Source: an uncultured Eubacterium sp.
GTDB taxonomy: Bacteria; Bacillota; Clostridia; Lachnospirales; Lachnospiraceae
Direction: 5' to 3'
Assembly (NCBI GenBank): GCA_910577295.1
Contig: CAJTLS010000005.1
Coordinates: 1 to 64,000, forward strand
Length of the DNA: 64,000 bases
This document shows positions 44,238 to 54,308 of the stretch, in pieces. The stretch's first letter is position 1. The number at the start of each line of letters is the position of its first letter. The notes beneath the pieces were generated by a model. The model searched no databases, had not been told where the DNA came from, and saw nothing but the letters and a program-made list of their open reading frames with translations. The position numbers were made by a program, and so were the translations under genes.

Positions 44238-46133
44238 TTAAGGCATCGGACAACACGATGCCGGCATATTTTCAAATACCGGTATCGAGAAAACTAACGG
44301 CGACTGATTCATTGTGTCGGCATAAGCTTTTTTCGTCTTCATCGCCTCTTCGTAAGCGGCTTCCACATTCGTCATATACTGATGATTATACCGCTGGTAT
44401 GGAGTCACATTAAACTTTTCCAGATATCCTGTATTTTGTCCTTTGCTTATATATCCCTGACTGATATATTGAGCGCCGCCCACGATGGAGCGGTACGGGT
44501 CAGTCCACGGCCGCAGATAAGTTCCCGCCGTTTTATTGGCCGCCCACTTCAAACCGTTTAAAACCGGCTGGCTGCTGCTCGTGGCGCCAATATTATAAAA
44601 GTTGTAAATGCCGGGATACGCCGACACCTCTCCGGTTACCGCGCTGCTTGTCGTCGTGGCGCTTGTTACCACTTCCTGTTTGACGCGGGAAGCTAAATGA
44701 TACGGACTTACTTTTGTACTCTTCGCCGCCTCGATAAAAGCATCTACATAATACATACTCTTACTAGCTCCGGTATTGATATCCTGATAGGAAAATGTTT
44801 TCTTATAAAACGGAGTATTGGATATAATCGTATTCACACCTGTTTTTGTCTGATACTGCGGCTGATACTCCAACAGTTCGAACATAAATACCGTGCGGTC
44901 ATTTAAAAAGTTCCGCGGGTCCATATAAAAACTAACGGCCTCCCTCGAAGCTGCCACCCATGTACTTCCGTCAAACACTTTCCATTTGCCGGTAGCGGCA
45001 TCGTAAGCATCCTCTGCCTTAGATTTCCATGACGCCCCTTTGGCATTGCTAATCAGGTTCACGCCGGTTTTAGATTCGTTGGCAATTGCGGTATTCCAAT
45101 CCAATCCCGTGTGATATGCCTGAAACTGCCAATATGGATATTGCTGATGTAATATTCTCAGACTCTGCTTATAGCTTTCTGGAAATCTCTGGTCTTTCAT
45201 CATCTGCTCAAATTGTGCGCTCGACAGTACAGTTACCCGCACTCTCTTTGTCTGAGCCTTTTTGGACAGTTTCACATATTTTGAATTTACATATCCCGTG
45301 TTCGTTTTCCCTTTGTATGAATACGAGATTTTATACCATTTTGTTTTCTTTTCCAATACATCTTTCGTAATGGAAACAGTACTGCCCTTGGCGATGCGGA
45401 TAATCTTACCGCCGCTTTTCTTATAAGCTGCCTTGTTCCCTTTCTTTTTCCGCACTTTAACGCTTTTTTTAACGTTGAAAATTTTAGCGTTAGCGGCTTT
45501 CTTTAACGTCATTTTCACATAAGTATTGCGGACATATGCCGTTCTTTTTTTCTTTTTGTAAGTAAATGATACCTTAAACCATTTTTTACCGGAAATATCC
45601 TTTTCCCCTTGAATGGTTACCTTTTTCTTTTTTGCGAGGTAAATCCTCTTTTTCGCTACCTTATAGCTTGTTTTTCCATTTTTTTTATAGAGCGGCGCTG
45701 TTTTAGAAATACGCGCTGCTACGGAAATTGGCTTATAACTTGTCTCTGTCCGATAAACTACCTGCGGCTTTACGGTAGGCGTCTGTGTCGATTGCGGCAA
45801 GGGCGTTGCCGCTGTCTCAATGGCAATATAATCCGCACTCACATATCCGGAAAGACTGACTCCATTGAGATTAAAGCTTACTTTGTACCATCCGGTCAGC
45901 GTTTCCGTAATCGTCACACGGAAACCATTCGGCAGTGTGACATTTTTTCCATCCTGCTGCAAAATAGCATTATCTACTCCGGCGCCAACCCTTACATTCA
46001 ATGTACTGGCCGTTACTATCCCCGTCTGATTTGCCGCCTGCGAATGAGCTCCGGCCACCCAAAAAACGATAATGAATACTATCATCCCCACGGACAATGC
46101 CGTGACGAATCTGCATTTGTTACTGTTTCCCAT
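44238..46133 (-). CDS. secreted SH3b-containing N-acetylglucosaminidase (GH73-type autolysin)
   Basis: 631 residues. Signal peptide; one canonical SH3b unit (about 38-105, TASTLNVRVGAGVDNAIL); two to three further lysine-rich SH3b-like units (about 130-300); and a C-terminal glucosaminidase domain (about 310-620) with the catalytic Glu in ASRVKQEVV, followed by FYNIGA and GAQYISQGYISKGQNTGYLEKFNV. It cleaves peptidoglycan glycan chains. It lies 9 bp after the methyltransferase stop and is part of the same series. Confidence 0.85.
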   Translation of the reverse strand: MGNSNKCRFVTALSVGMIVFIIVFWVAGAHSQAANQTGIVTASTLNVRVGAGVDNAILQQDGKNVTLPNGFRVTITETLTGWYKVSFNLNGVSLSGYVSADYIAIETAATPLPQSTQTPTVKPQVVYRTETSYKPISVAARISKTAPLYKKNGKTSYKVAKKRIYLAKKKKVTIQGEKDISGKKWFKVSFTYKKKKRTAYVRNTYVKMTLKKAANAKIFNVKKSVKVRKKKGNKAAYKKSGGKIIRIAKGSTVSITKDVLEKKTKWYKISYSYKGKTNTGYVNSKYVKLSKKAQTKRVRVTVLSSAQFEQMMKDQRFPESYKQSLRILHQQYPYWQFQAYHTGLDWNTAIANESKTGVNLISNAKGASWKSKAEDAYDAATGKWKVFDGSTWVAASREAVSFYMDPRNFLNDRTVFMFELLEYQPQYQTKTGVNTIISNTPFYKKTFSYQDINTGASKSMYYVDAFIEAAKSTKVSPYHLASRVKQEVVTSATTTSSAVTGEVSAYPGIYNFYNIGATSSSQPVLNGLKWAANKTAGTYLRPWTDPYRSIVGGAQYISQGYISKGQNTGYLEKFNVTPYQRYNHQYMTNVEAAYEEAMKTKKAYADTMNQSPLVFSIPVFENMPASCCPMP

Positions 46134-46142
46134 GTCCGCCTC

Positions 46143-46883
46143 CTAGTTCTTTGCAATCAAATAAATTCTCTCACTGTTTTCCCGAATCGGGTTCTCCATA
46201 TCCTCGTCAAAACTGTCTACTAACGTCAGCCCTGCTTCTGCTAACAACGATTTCAGTCTTTCCGGCGAATACGCCCGCTGATAATGCGCTTCTTCCATTC
46301 GCTCGTATAGACCCGAATCCGGTTGTTTGCGGAAAATAGTCAGCATATATTCGTTGATATCCTGATCTTCATAGAAGAAATTCTCCCATATGTAGCTGAC
46401 TTCCTCATCCTGCTCCACCCACGTCTGGTTGCCGATAACATTGCGATAGCAGTAGACGGTTTTTAAATCAAAGATAAACAAACCGCCCGGAGCCAAATAC
46501 TTTTTCACCCGCTCAAAAAGCGCCGACATCTCTTCTTCCTGCAGAAGATAATTCATCGAATCACAAACGCTGATACACGCATCCACCGACTTATCCAACT
46601 CCATTTCCGTCATATCCTGATTGAGATACAAAATATCCGATTTGGTTTCCTCCTGCTTCTGTTTGGCAAGCGCCAACATATCAACGGACTTGTCAAGACC
46701 AATCATCTGATATCCTGCTTTGGCAAACTTCTCCGTCATAATTCCGGTTCCACATCCCAGCTCACAAATACGCCCGCCTGCCAGACCGTGTTCTTTTAAA
46801 TACAATTTCAGTTTACTAAACCACTCCTCATATGGAATGTTCTCCATCATATGGTCGTAAACATTTGCAAAACCCTTATACAT
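46143..46883 (-). CDS. class I SAM-dependent methyltransferase
   Basis: 246 residues from the second ATG (46883), 7 bp after GGAGGGG. Motif I CELGCGTGIMTEKFAKAG (about 40), motif II/acidic loop (GLDKSVDMLALA), and VDACISVCDSMNYLL are clear. The substrate is unknown; the fold is of the Methyltransf_25 type that modifies small molecules or tRNA. Its start lies inside the last codons of addA (8-bp overlap). Confidence 0.85.
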   Translation of the reverse strand: MYKGFANVYDHMMENIPYEEWFSKLKLYLKEHGLAGGRICELGCGTGIMTEKFAKAGYQMIGLDKSVDMLALAKQKQEETKSDILYLNQDMTEMELDKSVDACISVCDSMNYLLQEEEMSALFERVKKYLAPGGLFIFDLKTVYCYRNVIGNQTWVEQDEEVSYIWENFFYEDQDINEYMLTIFRKQPDSGLYERMEEAHYQRAYSPERLKSLLAEAGLTLVDSFDEDMENPIRENSERIYLIAKN

Positions 46884-49800
46884 CATAGTACCCCTCCATT
46901 CTGTTTTTCTGTGATACAAGCACTTCTTTCCCTAATGAAAAAGAATATAATACGCAACGGATAACAGGTTTTCCCGTCATCTCCTCTAACGCCTGCCGAT
47001 ACAAAACCATCTGCTTTTCGTATCGCTCCAACAAACGGCCTTCCTCTCCTTCCCGCAAGGCGTCCGTCTTATAATCAATGAGGACAATCCCGCCCCCCGT
47101 CTCATAATAACCATCAATAATGCCCTGCACCAGCACCGTATCGTCTTTTTTACATCCGGGAAAAATCTCACACGCTTTTCTTCCCATCACGAATGGCTGC
47201 TCGCGGTGCAAGCGCCCCTCTGCTTCTGCCTGACGCATTTCTTTGCCAAGCGGAGAATGAAAAAACCGGTTTAACCGTCTTATGTTTAACACGGAAACAT
47301 CCTGCTCCCGCAATCTTCCCGTCTTGCACAAACGCGCTATCTCATCCTCTACAGCCTCCTCGGAAACTGCCTTATTGAAATCAATCGTCGCCATTACCTG
47401 ATGCCAGATAGTACCGTAAGCGGCCCCCTGTTTTTCCCTGTCGTCGGTTTCTTCCTGCTGCATGAACGAGGGAATCGGCATTTCTTCCTCTTCTTCTGCA
47501 TAGTCGGACAGCGCAGTGTCACAAACGCCGTCGTCTTCCATCGACATCATCTTAAGGTCGGATACCGACACTTTTACCGGCAGCGTTTCCCCACTGTTTT
47601 CCTCTCCGGCAGCGAGCCATATCAGATAATCGCGAATTGTCTCATTATAACATCGGGTTGTGTCAAAATTGTAAAATGTCTCATTCTCGAACGCTTCCTG
47701 CACAAGTTCCCCCTGTATCGTGTCTAGTAATGCCTCCTGCTCCCACTCATACAAACGGAAACAGCGGGCATGTACTGCTGGAAGAACCATGTCAAACAGA
47801 GTGTTAATCCTGCTCCTCCCGTCGACATCCGGCGTCTTTGCCTCTGTCGACAGCGTACAGCCTACGAGAATCAATTTCTCTTCTGCCCGCGTCATGGCAA
47901 CATAGAGCTTTCTAATACATTCTCCTATATTTTCGGACTTATTGCAATCGTTTATATAAGTTGTATAGAAATTTTTTTTCTTCGTTCGCCGTTTATTGTC
48001 TACAACAGGCGCGGCAATCCCGATATCGGGCGCAATACTGAGAAAGTCCTTATGTGGAAGATTGAGCCTGCGCCCCATGCCGGCAACAAAACAAACTGGA
48101 AACTCCAAACCCTTGCTTTTGTGTATCGTCATAATTCGTACAACATTCTCTTCCTCGCCGACCAGGTTGACTTCCCCGGCCTCTTCCGTCTGCTGTGTAA
48201 TCTGCTCGAGATAGCGAACGAACTGATAGAGGCCGTGATACGTCGTCCTCTCAAACTGCCTCGCCTGCTCCATCAGCTTATCCATATTCGCCGTGCGCTG
48301 TACGCCGTCTTTCATCATGGCGACGGCCTCGTATATTCCCGTACTGTCATATATATCCTGTACCAGCTCGGCCACGGCGGCATACGTGACCTTGCTGCGC
48401 AGATGCTCTAACACCTCCAAAAACTGCCGGATTTTATTATAGAGCTCATCGGCCTTTTCATAGCTGCACAGCGCATCGTACAAGTTCGTATCCCTGCTCT
48501 CCACACGGATTTGGGCCAAATCTTCCTCCGTCAGCGAAAACGCCGGACTCAGTAATACTGTCGCCAATGCGATATCCTGATGAGGATTATCAATAATCCT
48601 GAGCATTGACACCATCAACGTAATCTCTTTGGTGTCATAAAATCCCTGCCTGCGCTCCATCACCACGGGGATTCCTGACTCGGTTAAGGCGTCGAACAAT
48701 TCCTGCCCCTGCGCATGAGCCAGAATGAGTATTACGATATCCCGATACTCCACCGGACGGTAATTCCCACCCTTGTCGATAAAGAGACGATTTTCTCCGT
48801 CTGTCATCTCCTTAATCTTCCCCGCTATGACATATCCTTCCGCTTCGATATTCTGTTTGCCCAAAAGGGCATGGACGTCAACCGTCTTTGCCACCGGAAG
48901 TTCCGTATCCGTCATTTTTCTTCCGGCACGCAGCGCGGCGCGCTCGTCATATTCCACACCACCGATATCCCGATGCATGACTAATTCAAACACTTCATTT
49001 GCGGCTTCCAACACAACCCCGCGGCTTCGGAAATTCTGATGTAAATCGATTCTTCGGCAAGACGCTCCGTCCACAAGCGAATACGCCTCTAATTTATTGG
49101 CAAAAAGCTCCGGGCATCCCCCCCGAAAACGGTAAATACTCTGCTTGACATCACCAACCATAAAAATATTGGGACTGTACTCCGGCAATCCCTCTCTTGA
49201 GACGCTGCGCAAAAGGGTATCCTGTACACGGTTACTGTCCTGATACTCGTCAATCATTATCTCGACAAAGTGTTCCGCCAATTCGCAGGCAGCTTCTGTA
49301 CGCACATATTCTTTTCTTTCTTCCTCCCATCGAAGAAGAATCGATAGCGCTAACTGTTCCAAATCATTGAAATCAACAACATTGCGCTCCCTTTTTTCCT
49401 GAATAAACGCCTCATGCATCCGTCTCGTCAGACGCAGCAGCGTCCGCACCTTGCCGCGCATCTCATGTAAATCATTGAGACTCTCTTCCCGTTCAAAGGC
49501 AAAATATTTCTTGTATAAATTCTGTAATCTCTTCTTGCATTCATTCCGGCGCTCTACGACTTCTTTGCGTATATCTTCGTCCACCGTGTCGTCTTTTTTC
49601 TTACGCATACTCAAAAAAGTCATTGCCGCCAAAATGCGCCGCCACTCGCCGTAAGTTTCCGCCGCCAGAAGCGCCTGACAATAATCGCCGATTTCGATTA
49701 TATGCGGTTCATAATATGCAGGCCCGCCCGACGCATGGCAGAGGCGGCGGACGAGTTCCTGCTCTCCTGCAATTTCTTCCACTCGTATCCTCGCACCCGT

Positions 49801-50454
49801 AAGAGCTTTTTGCACAAGTTCGGATTGCTCCCACTCCTCCACTGTTTCCACTTCCAGAAAACGCTCCATCTGATTGAAAAACTCCTGTGGAAACGGCTGC
49901 GCCATAGCATATTCATAGATTTTCTTTACCATATACTCCAGTTTGTCGTCACTGCGGTTGAGCTCACTCATTTCTGCCAATTCGATAAAATCGTCTCTGC
50001 CGGCCTCATACTCCTCTTCTAAAATCTGTGAAAAAGTCTCTGAAAAAAGCATTTCCCCCTCCGTCTGCGTCGCCTGACGAAAAGACGGGTCCAGTCCAAT
50101 CCGATGGAAATAATTTTCAATGACAAAGTTACAGAAACTATGTATCGTCGAAATATGTGCCGAAGAAATCAAACCTATCTGACGTTGCAGATGTTCATTG
50201 TCCGGCTGATTTTTCAATTCCTTTTCCAAGCGCTTGCGAAGACGCTCTTTCATCTGCGCCGCCGCTGCTTTCGTAAACGTCACGACTAAGAAACAATCAA
50301 TATCGACAGGCTCTCTCTTGTCCATAATACGCCGGACGATTCGCTCCACCAATACTGCCGTCTTGCCAGAACCGGCGGCCGCCGAAACAAGAATATTGCA
50401 GTTTCTTGCTTCAATCACTTTCTTCTGTTCCGCTGTCCACGTTATATCGCTCAT
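46876..50454 (-). CDS. addA: ATP-dependent helicase/nuclease AddA
   Basis: 1192 residues. UvrD-type helicase with Walker A AAAGSGKTAVLVERI (about 25), the Q-like TAEQKKVI start, DEYQDSN motif II, GDVKQSIYRFRG motif III, and VRIMTIHKSKGLEFPVCFV motif V. The C-terminal RecB-type nuclease (GIIDGYYE...LIDYKTD) is complete. With AddB it resects double-strand ends for RecA. The ATG overlaps the 3' end of addB by 44 bp, so the two are translationally coupled. Confidence 0.96.
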   Translation of the reverse strand: MSDITWTAEQKKVIEARNCNILVSAAAGSGKTAVLVERIVRRIMDKREPVDIDCFLVVTFTKAAAAQMKERLRKRLEKELKNQPDNEHLQRQIGLISSAHISTIHSFCNFVIENYFHRIGLDPSFRQATQTEGEMLFSETFSQILEEEYEAGRDDFIELAEMSELNRSDDKLEYMVKKIYEYAMAQPFPQEFFNQMERFLEVETVEEWEQSELVQKALTGARIRVEEIAGEQELVRRLCHASGGPAYYEPHIIEIGDYCQALLAAETYGEWRRILAAMTFLSMRKKKDDTVDEDIRKEVVERRNECKKRLQNLYKKYFAFEREESLNDLHEMRGKVRTLLRLTRRMHEAFIQEKRERNVVDFNDLEQLALSILLRWEEERKEYVRTEAACELAEHFVEIMIDEYQDSNRVQDTLLRSVSREGLPEYSPNIFMVGDVKQSIYRFRGGCPELFANKLEAYSLVDGASCRRIDLHQNFRSRGVVLEAANEVFELVMHRDIGGVEYDERAALRAGRKMTDTELPVAKTVDVHALLGKQNIEAEGYVIAGKIKEMTDGENRLFIDKGGNYRPVEYRDIVILILAHAQGQELFDALTESGIPVVMERRQGFYDTKEITLMVSMLRIIDNPHQDIALATVLLSPAFSLTEEDLAQIRVESRDTNLYDALCSYEKADELYNKIRQFLEVLEHLRSKVTYAAVAELVQDIYDSTGIYEAVAMMKDGVQRTANMDKLMEQARQFERTTYHGLYQFVRYLEQITQQTEEAGEVNLVGEEENVVRIMTIHKSKGLEFPVCFVAGMGRRLNLPHKDFLSIAPDIGIAAPVVDNKRRTKKKNFYTTYINDCNKSENIGECIRKLYVAMTRAEEKLILVGCTLSTEAKTPDVDGRSRINTLFDMVLPAVHARCFRLYEWEQEALLDTIQGELVQEAFENETFYNFDTTRCYNETIRDYLIWLAAGEENSGETLPVKVSVSDLKMMSMEDDGVCDTALSDYAEEEEEMPIPSFMQQEETDDREKQGAAYGTIWHQVMATIDFNKAVSEEAVEDEIARLCKTGRLREQDVSVLNIRRLNRFFHSPLGKEMRQAEAEGRLHREQPFVMGRKACEIFPGCKKDDTVLVQGIIDGYYETGGGIVLIDYKTDALREGEEGRLLERYEKQMVLYRQALEEMTGKPVIRCVLYSFSLGKEVLVSQKNRMEGYYDV

Positions 50455-53400
50455 GGAGCACCTCCCATATTTCTTCGTCTTTCAAATCCTCCAGTACATG
50501 TGCATGTGCACGCTCTTCTTCTGCCTCCATTCCGCAGATTCCTCGATAATCACAGTAATCACAGCCACTGCTGCCGTCATACGCATACGGGGCGGCTTCT
50601 ATCTCTCCCGCCATTATCTTCTCCCCGCACTCCGCCATCTTTTCCCGCGTGTGCCGCATAAGCTGTTCAAACCGTTGTGTTGACAACATATGCGGATACT
50701 CGTTATCCAGACGTTCCTGAACTTCCGGGGCGGCGTTTACATATCCTTTGCTCTGCATACTCTCCAACAGCCGCTCCTCATGCTGTTCTTCCGTCTCTTT
50801 TTTCCATTCCAGATTCTTTTCTTTGATTGCGTAATACAACATGGCAGCAGGAATAATCTCCCTCTCCGGTCTCTCTCTCTGTAAAAGTTCTTTCGCCGCC
50901 GCCATATACGTGACAAGCTGCATTTGCAGGCCGTGATACACTTCCAAGAGCGATAACTCTACATAATCGCTGCTCTTGTAATCCACTACCTTGACTAATT
51001 CGCCCTCTTTCGTGGAACTGACGTCAACTCTGTCTATGACGCCGTGCAGAGTAATCTCGTTCCCACCGGACAAAGGGATACGCAACGCCTCCAATCCCTC
51101 TTCCCCTCTTCCTGAAAAACGTTTTTCCGTATAGAACTGATGAAAATCTCCCATTTTCATCTGGCGCCACATCGCCCATACCGAGTGAACCAATTCATTT
51201 TTCAGACGGCGCAGCATAAATTCCGTCCGCTTTGACTGGAAATATTTCTTCCCCTCGTAGCGCTCCGTCGCATAATCAATACTCTTGCGGGCTAACTGTC
51301 TCGCCTCCTCTTCGGTTAAGTCCTGCCATTCTTTCTCTGCCCTCTCCAGTTCATGAGAAAAATGCTCTAACGACTTATGAAAAATGTTTCCGTGGTCTAC
51401 GCCGCTGATTTCAAAACGTTCTCTTTCTTCCAAACACAAACCGTAGCGTACAAAATGAGCATACGGACATTTTACAAATTGCTCCAGACGTGTGACGCTC
51501 CCCCCCATAATCTTTCCATACAAACGCTCTGCCGCCTCTTTGCGAAGCGGTGTTTTCCCCTTGCTCTCCTGTCGGATATCCAGCCATCTCCTCAACAGTC
51601 CTGGCTGTTTCTTTTCATAAAAAGCGGCGATTTCCCACCATATATCGTCTTCTTTGCATGTTCCGTCCGCCAGATGACAGAGCAAATAGGATTTCCCTGA
51701 GTCACTACCGAGAATCTTATGTACCGACTGTTCCTGCTCCTCCCACTGCACCGCTAGTTTCGGATAGAGACTTCGTATCTTATCAATCAGATAGGCCGGA
51801 CGTTTGCTCGTTCCGTCAGCGCTCATGGCGGAATACGTCAGTATGATTCTGTCAGAAGCTTTCGTCAGCGCCAAATACAGATAAAATTGCTCCGTATAAG
51901 CTTCTTTCTCTGCCTCTTCAGACAATTGTACTCCTGCTGCGGCAAGTTTTCTTCTCTCCGCCTCCGACAATATCCCCGGCGCTCCGGCGCTTTTTGGTAT
52001 GCAGTCGTCATTTACCCCGAGAAAGAACAGGACTTTTACGTTTTTCAATCGGGTGCGGCGCACATCGCCTATGACAACTTCGTGAGAAGCGGGCGGAATG
52101 AAGCCGACTAATCCCTCGGAAATACCGGCGCCGAGCAACTCTGCGTATTCATGAAAAGTCACCGTTTCCGATCCCATCAATTCTACCAGCTCATCCAGCA
52201 TATTCATCATAAGACGATAGATTCCGCGGTACTCATTGGCGAAAATTATCTGTCCGTCTTTCTCAAACTGCCTGCTCTTTTCCCGCAGCCTGTCATATAC
52301 GTTATTTTTCAGCAATAACTGATACAATATTGTCGTAAAATCACGGACGGTCTTTTTTCCTCCCTGCAGCGCCAGCAGCGTCTCTTCCACCGCATTCAGA
52401 AAAGTCCGTCGGTATTCATTTATCTCAACTAAATCCAAATGCCTGACATCCCGCTGCCATTCCTGCTGATATGACGCCAATCCCCGACGTCCTTGCGCCA
52501 GCACATAATTTTCCAGACGGTCGGTCTGCTCATTTGTCAGCGGAGACAATCCGCAGCGCAGAAAACGGAATGTGCTCTCATAATCCAAACCTTTTTCGGC
52601 CATATTGCAGAACGCCACGATAAACTCTGCCATGGCATTGGCTCCTATACTCTTTTTATAATCCATAAAAAAGGGAATAGAGAACCGCTGCATTTCTTTT
52701 GATAATTCCTGCTCATAGGCGGCTATATTCGCCGTCACCACGGCGAAATCCTCATAATGATATCCCTGTTCCTGCACCATCCACCAAATCTTTCTCGCCA
52801 CATAAGCGGCTTCGTCCCATTCTCTGTGGCACAGGACAACCGATACGTTTTCCGGCTCGGACAGCCATTGCTGCGGACTGAAACAAAAGAGATTTTTTTC
52901 CAGAAAGACAAGTTCTTCATTGTCTGCAACACGGTACGGAATGTGCTCGGTGCCTTTTCCCGTACAAACCGGAGCCGAAACGGGTACTCCCCGCTCACTT
53001 GCCCGCCTTGTCAGATGGCGAATCGTCTCCGAACTAATCCGGAAAACATGGCTGCGTTTCCCACCAATATCTGTCGTCACCGTCACATACATATCCCGAC
53101 AGCAGGATAGTAATTCACCCAGTAATTCATACTGGGTCGGCGTAAACCCTGTAAAACCATCCAGACAAATCACACTGTCTCTTATCTTCTGCATGCTGCT
53201 CACAATACCGGTCAACTGCGACACCAGCTCCTCTGCCATCATATAGGTATCCCCTGATTTCTCTTGGAATTTCTGATAGATAAGGCGGATATCCCTGAGT
53301 TTTAATCCCATCAGACTGTCTTTTCCTACCGCGGAAAGCATTGTGTCAAAGTCCTCATCGCTTATGGCATATTGGGCCAGCTCGCACAAAAAGGACTTGC

Positions 53401-53764
53401 ACTCATCCAGAAAACCAATCCGGTGCAAGCCTCGCTTAAAGTATAATAAATTCTTCTTTTGCTCCGTAAATACTTTGCGAAGAAGCATCATTTTCCCCAT
53501 ATCTTCCAACACGGTCTTTCGCATCGCAGGAATCTCTTCAAACGCACGGTATGCAAGCCGGTGAAAACTGAGGACGTCGATATTGAGTATTCCCTTACCG
53601 TCATTTTGTTCTACCAGCGTACGCTGCGTCTCGAGCGTAAACTGATCGGGCACGAGAAAAAAATATTGCGTGTCCGGATTCTTTGCCGCTTCCTTGCGGA
53701 TTCGAGTATATAATTCCGAACTTTTTCCGCTGCCTGACGCCCCTGTAATAAATTGTAATGCCAC
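50411..53764 (-). CDS. addB: ATP-dependent helicase/nuclease AddB
   Basis: 1117 residues from the GTG at 53764 (VALQFITGASGSGKSS), set by GGGGGA 6 bp upstream. The Walker A GASGSGKSSELYTRI is near the start, as in AddB. The C-terminal RecB-type nuclease (GVIDRVDVSS...VKVVDYKSSDY) and the Fe-S cluster cysteines (CPYAHFVRYG about 790, then GCDYCDYRGIC near the end) are present. It is first in the series that runs through addA and the methyltransferase. Confidence 0.95.
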   Translation of the reverse strand: MALQFITGASGSGKSSELYTRIRKEAAKNPDTQYFFLVPDQFTLETQRTLVEQNDGKGILNIDVLSFHRLAYRAFEEIPAMRKTVLEDMGKMMLLRKVFTEQKKNLLYFKRGLHRIGFLDECKSFLCELAQYAISDEDFDTMLSAVGKDSLMGLKLRDIRLIYQKFQEKSGDTYMMAEELVSQLTGIVSSMQKIRDSVICLDGFTGFTPTQYELLGELLSCCRDMYVTVTTDIGGKRSHVFRISSETIRHLTRRASERGVPVSAPVCTGKGTEHIPYRVADNEELVFLEKNLFCFSPQQWLSEPENVSVVLCHREWDEAAYVARKIWWMVQEQGYHYEDFAVVTANIAAYEQELSKEMQRFSIPFFMDYKKSIGANAMAEFIVAFCNMAEKGLDYESTFRFLRCGLSPLTNEQTDRLENYVLAQGRRGLASYQQEWQRDVRHLDLVEINEYRRTFLNAVEETLLALQGGKKTVRDFTTILYQLLLKNNVYDRLREKSRQFEKDGQIIFANEYRGIYRLMMNMLDELVELMGSETVTFHEYAELLGAGISEGLVGFIPPASHEVVIGDVRRTRLKNVKVLFFLGVNDDCIPKSAGAPGILSEAERRKLAAAGVQLSEEAEKEAYTEQFYLYLALTKASDRIILTYSAMSADGTSKRPAYLIDKIRSLYPKLAVQWEEQEQSVHKILGSDSGKSYLLCHLADGTCKEDDIWWEIAAFYEKKQPGLLRRWLDIRQESKGKTPLRKEAAERLYGKIMGGSVTRLEQFVKCPYAHFVRYGLCLEERERFEISGVDHGNIFHKSLEHFSHELERAEKEWQDLTEEEARQLARKSIDYATERYEGKKYFQSKRTEFMLRRLKNELVHSVWAMWRQMKMGDFHQFYTEKRFSGRGEEGLEALRIPLSGGNEITLHGVIDRVDVSSTKEGELVKVVDYKSSDYVELSLLEVYHGLQMQLVTYMAAAKELLQRERPEREIIPAAMLYYAIKEKNLEWKKETEEQHEERLLESMQSKGYVNAAPEVQERLDNEYPHMLSTQRFEQLMRHTREKMAECGEKIMAGEIEAAPYAYDGSSGCDYCDYRGICGMEAEEERAHAHVLEDLKDEEIWEVLHERYNVDSGTEESD

Positions 53765-53861
53765 GGCCTGTCCCCCTTTCAAAAACCACGCATAGTTACG
53801 CCTGTCCCCTCATATATTAGCAATAAGCACATTACCACGGTAAACCAAAGGAGGCTATTCC

Positions 53862-54308
53862 ATGGCAAAAACAAAAATCATTGTCATCCAGACAAAAGAA
53901 TTAATTTATACGGCAATCTTCGCAGGACTCGGTATCCTGCTCATTCTCCTGCTTATCTTTATGTTTTTACCCTCCAAATCATCCGATGATAACAAGACGG
54001 AACAAACGGGCAGCACATACGCTCCCGGCGTTTACACCTCACAGGTCAAACTGGGCGAATCGACACTGAATCTGGAACTTGTTGTAGACGCTGACCAGAT
54101 TAAGAGCGTATCTCTTGTCAATTTAGATAAATCCGTCACAACCATGTACCCACTCGTGAAACCATCTCTGGAGACAATTGAAAAGCAATTGGTTGCCGGA
54201 ACTTCTCTGGACGACATTCCGCTTTCCGAGAAAAGTAAATACACGGAAACCCTGTTAATCGAGGGCATTCGCACCGCGTTAGACAAGGCTGTCACGAATA
54301 CTGTCTAA
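53862..54308 (+). CDS. FMN-binding-domain-like membrane-anchored protein
   Basis: 148 residues after AAAGGAGG. A membrane helix (ELIYTAIFAGLGILLILLLIFMFL) precedes an extracytoplasmic domain with STYAPGVYTSQVKLGESTLNLELVVDADQIKSVSLVNLD, resembling the core of the FMN_bind domain, and a tail ending with ETLLIEGIRTALDKA. The flavinylation motif S/T-G-A-T is absent, so covalent FMN is unlikely. Function unknown; the likeness to RnfG-type domains suggests a redox link. Its last 30 bp overlap the convergent nadE. Confidence 0.7.
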   Translation: MAKTKIIVIQTKELIYTAIFAGLGILLILLLIFMFLPSKSSDDNKTEQTGSTYAPGVYTSQVKLGESTLNLELVVDADQIKSVSLVNLDKSVTTMYPLVKPSLETIEKQLVAGTSLDDIPLSEKSKYTETLLIEGIRTALDKAVTNTV

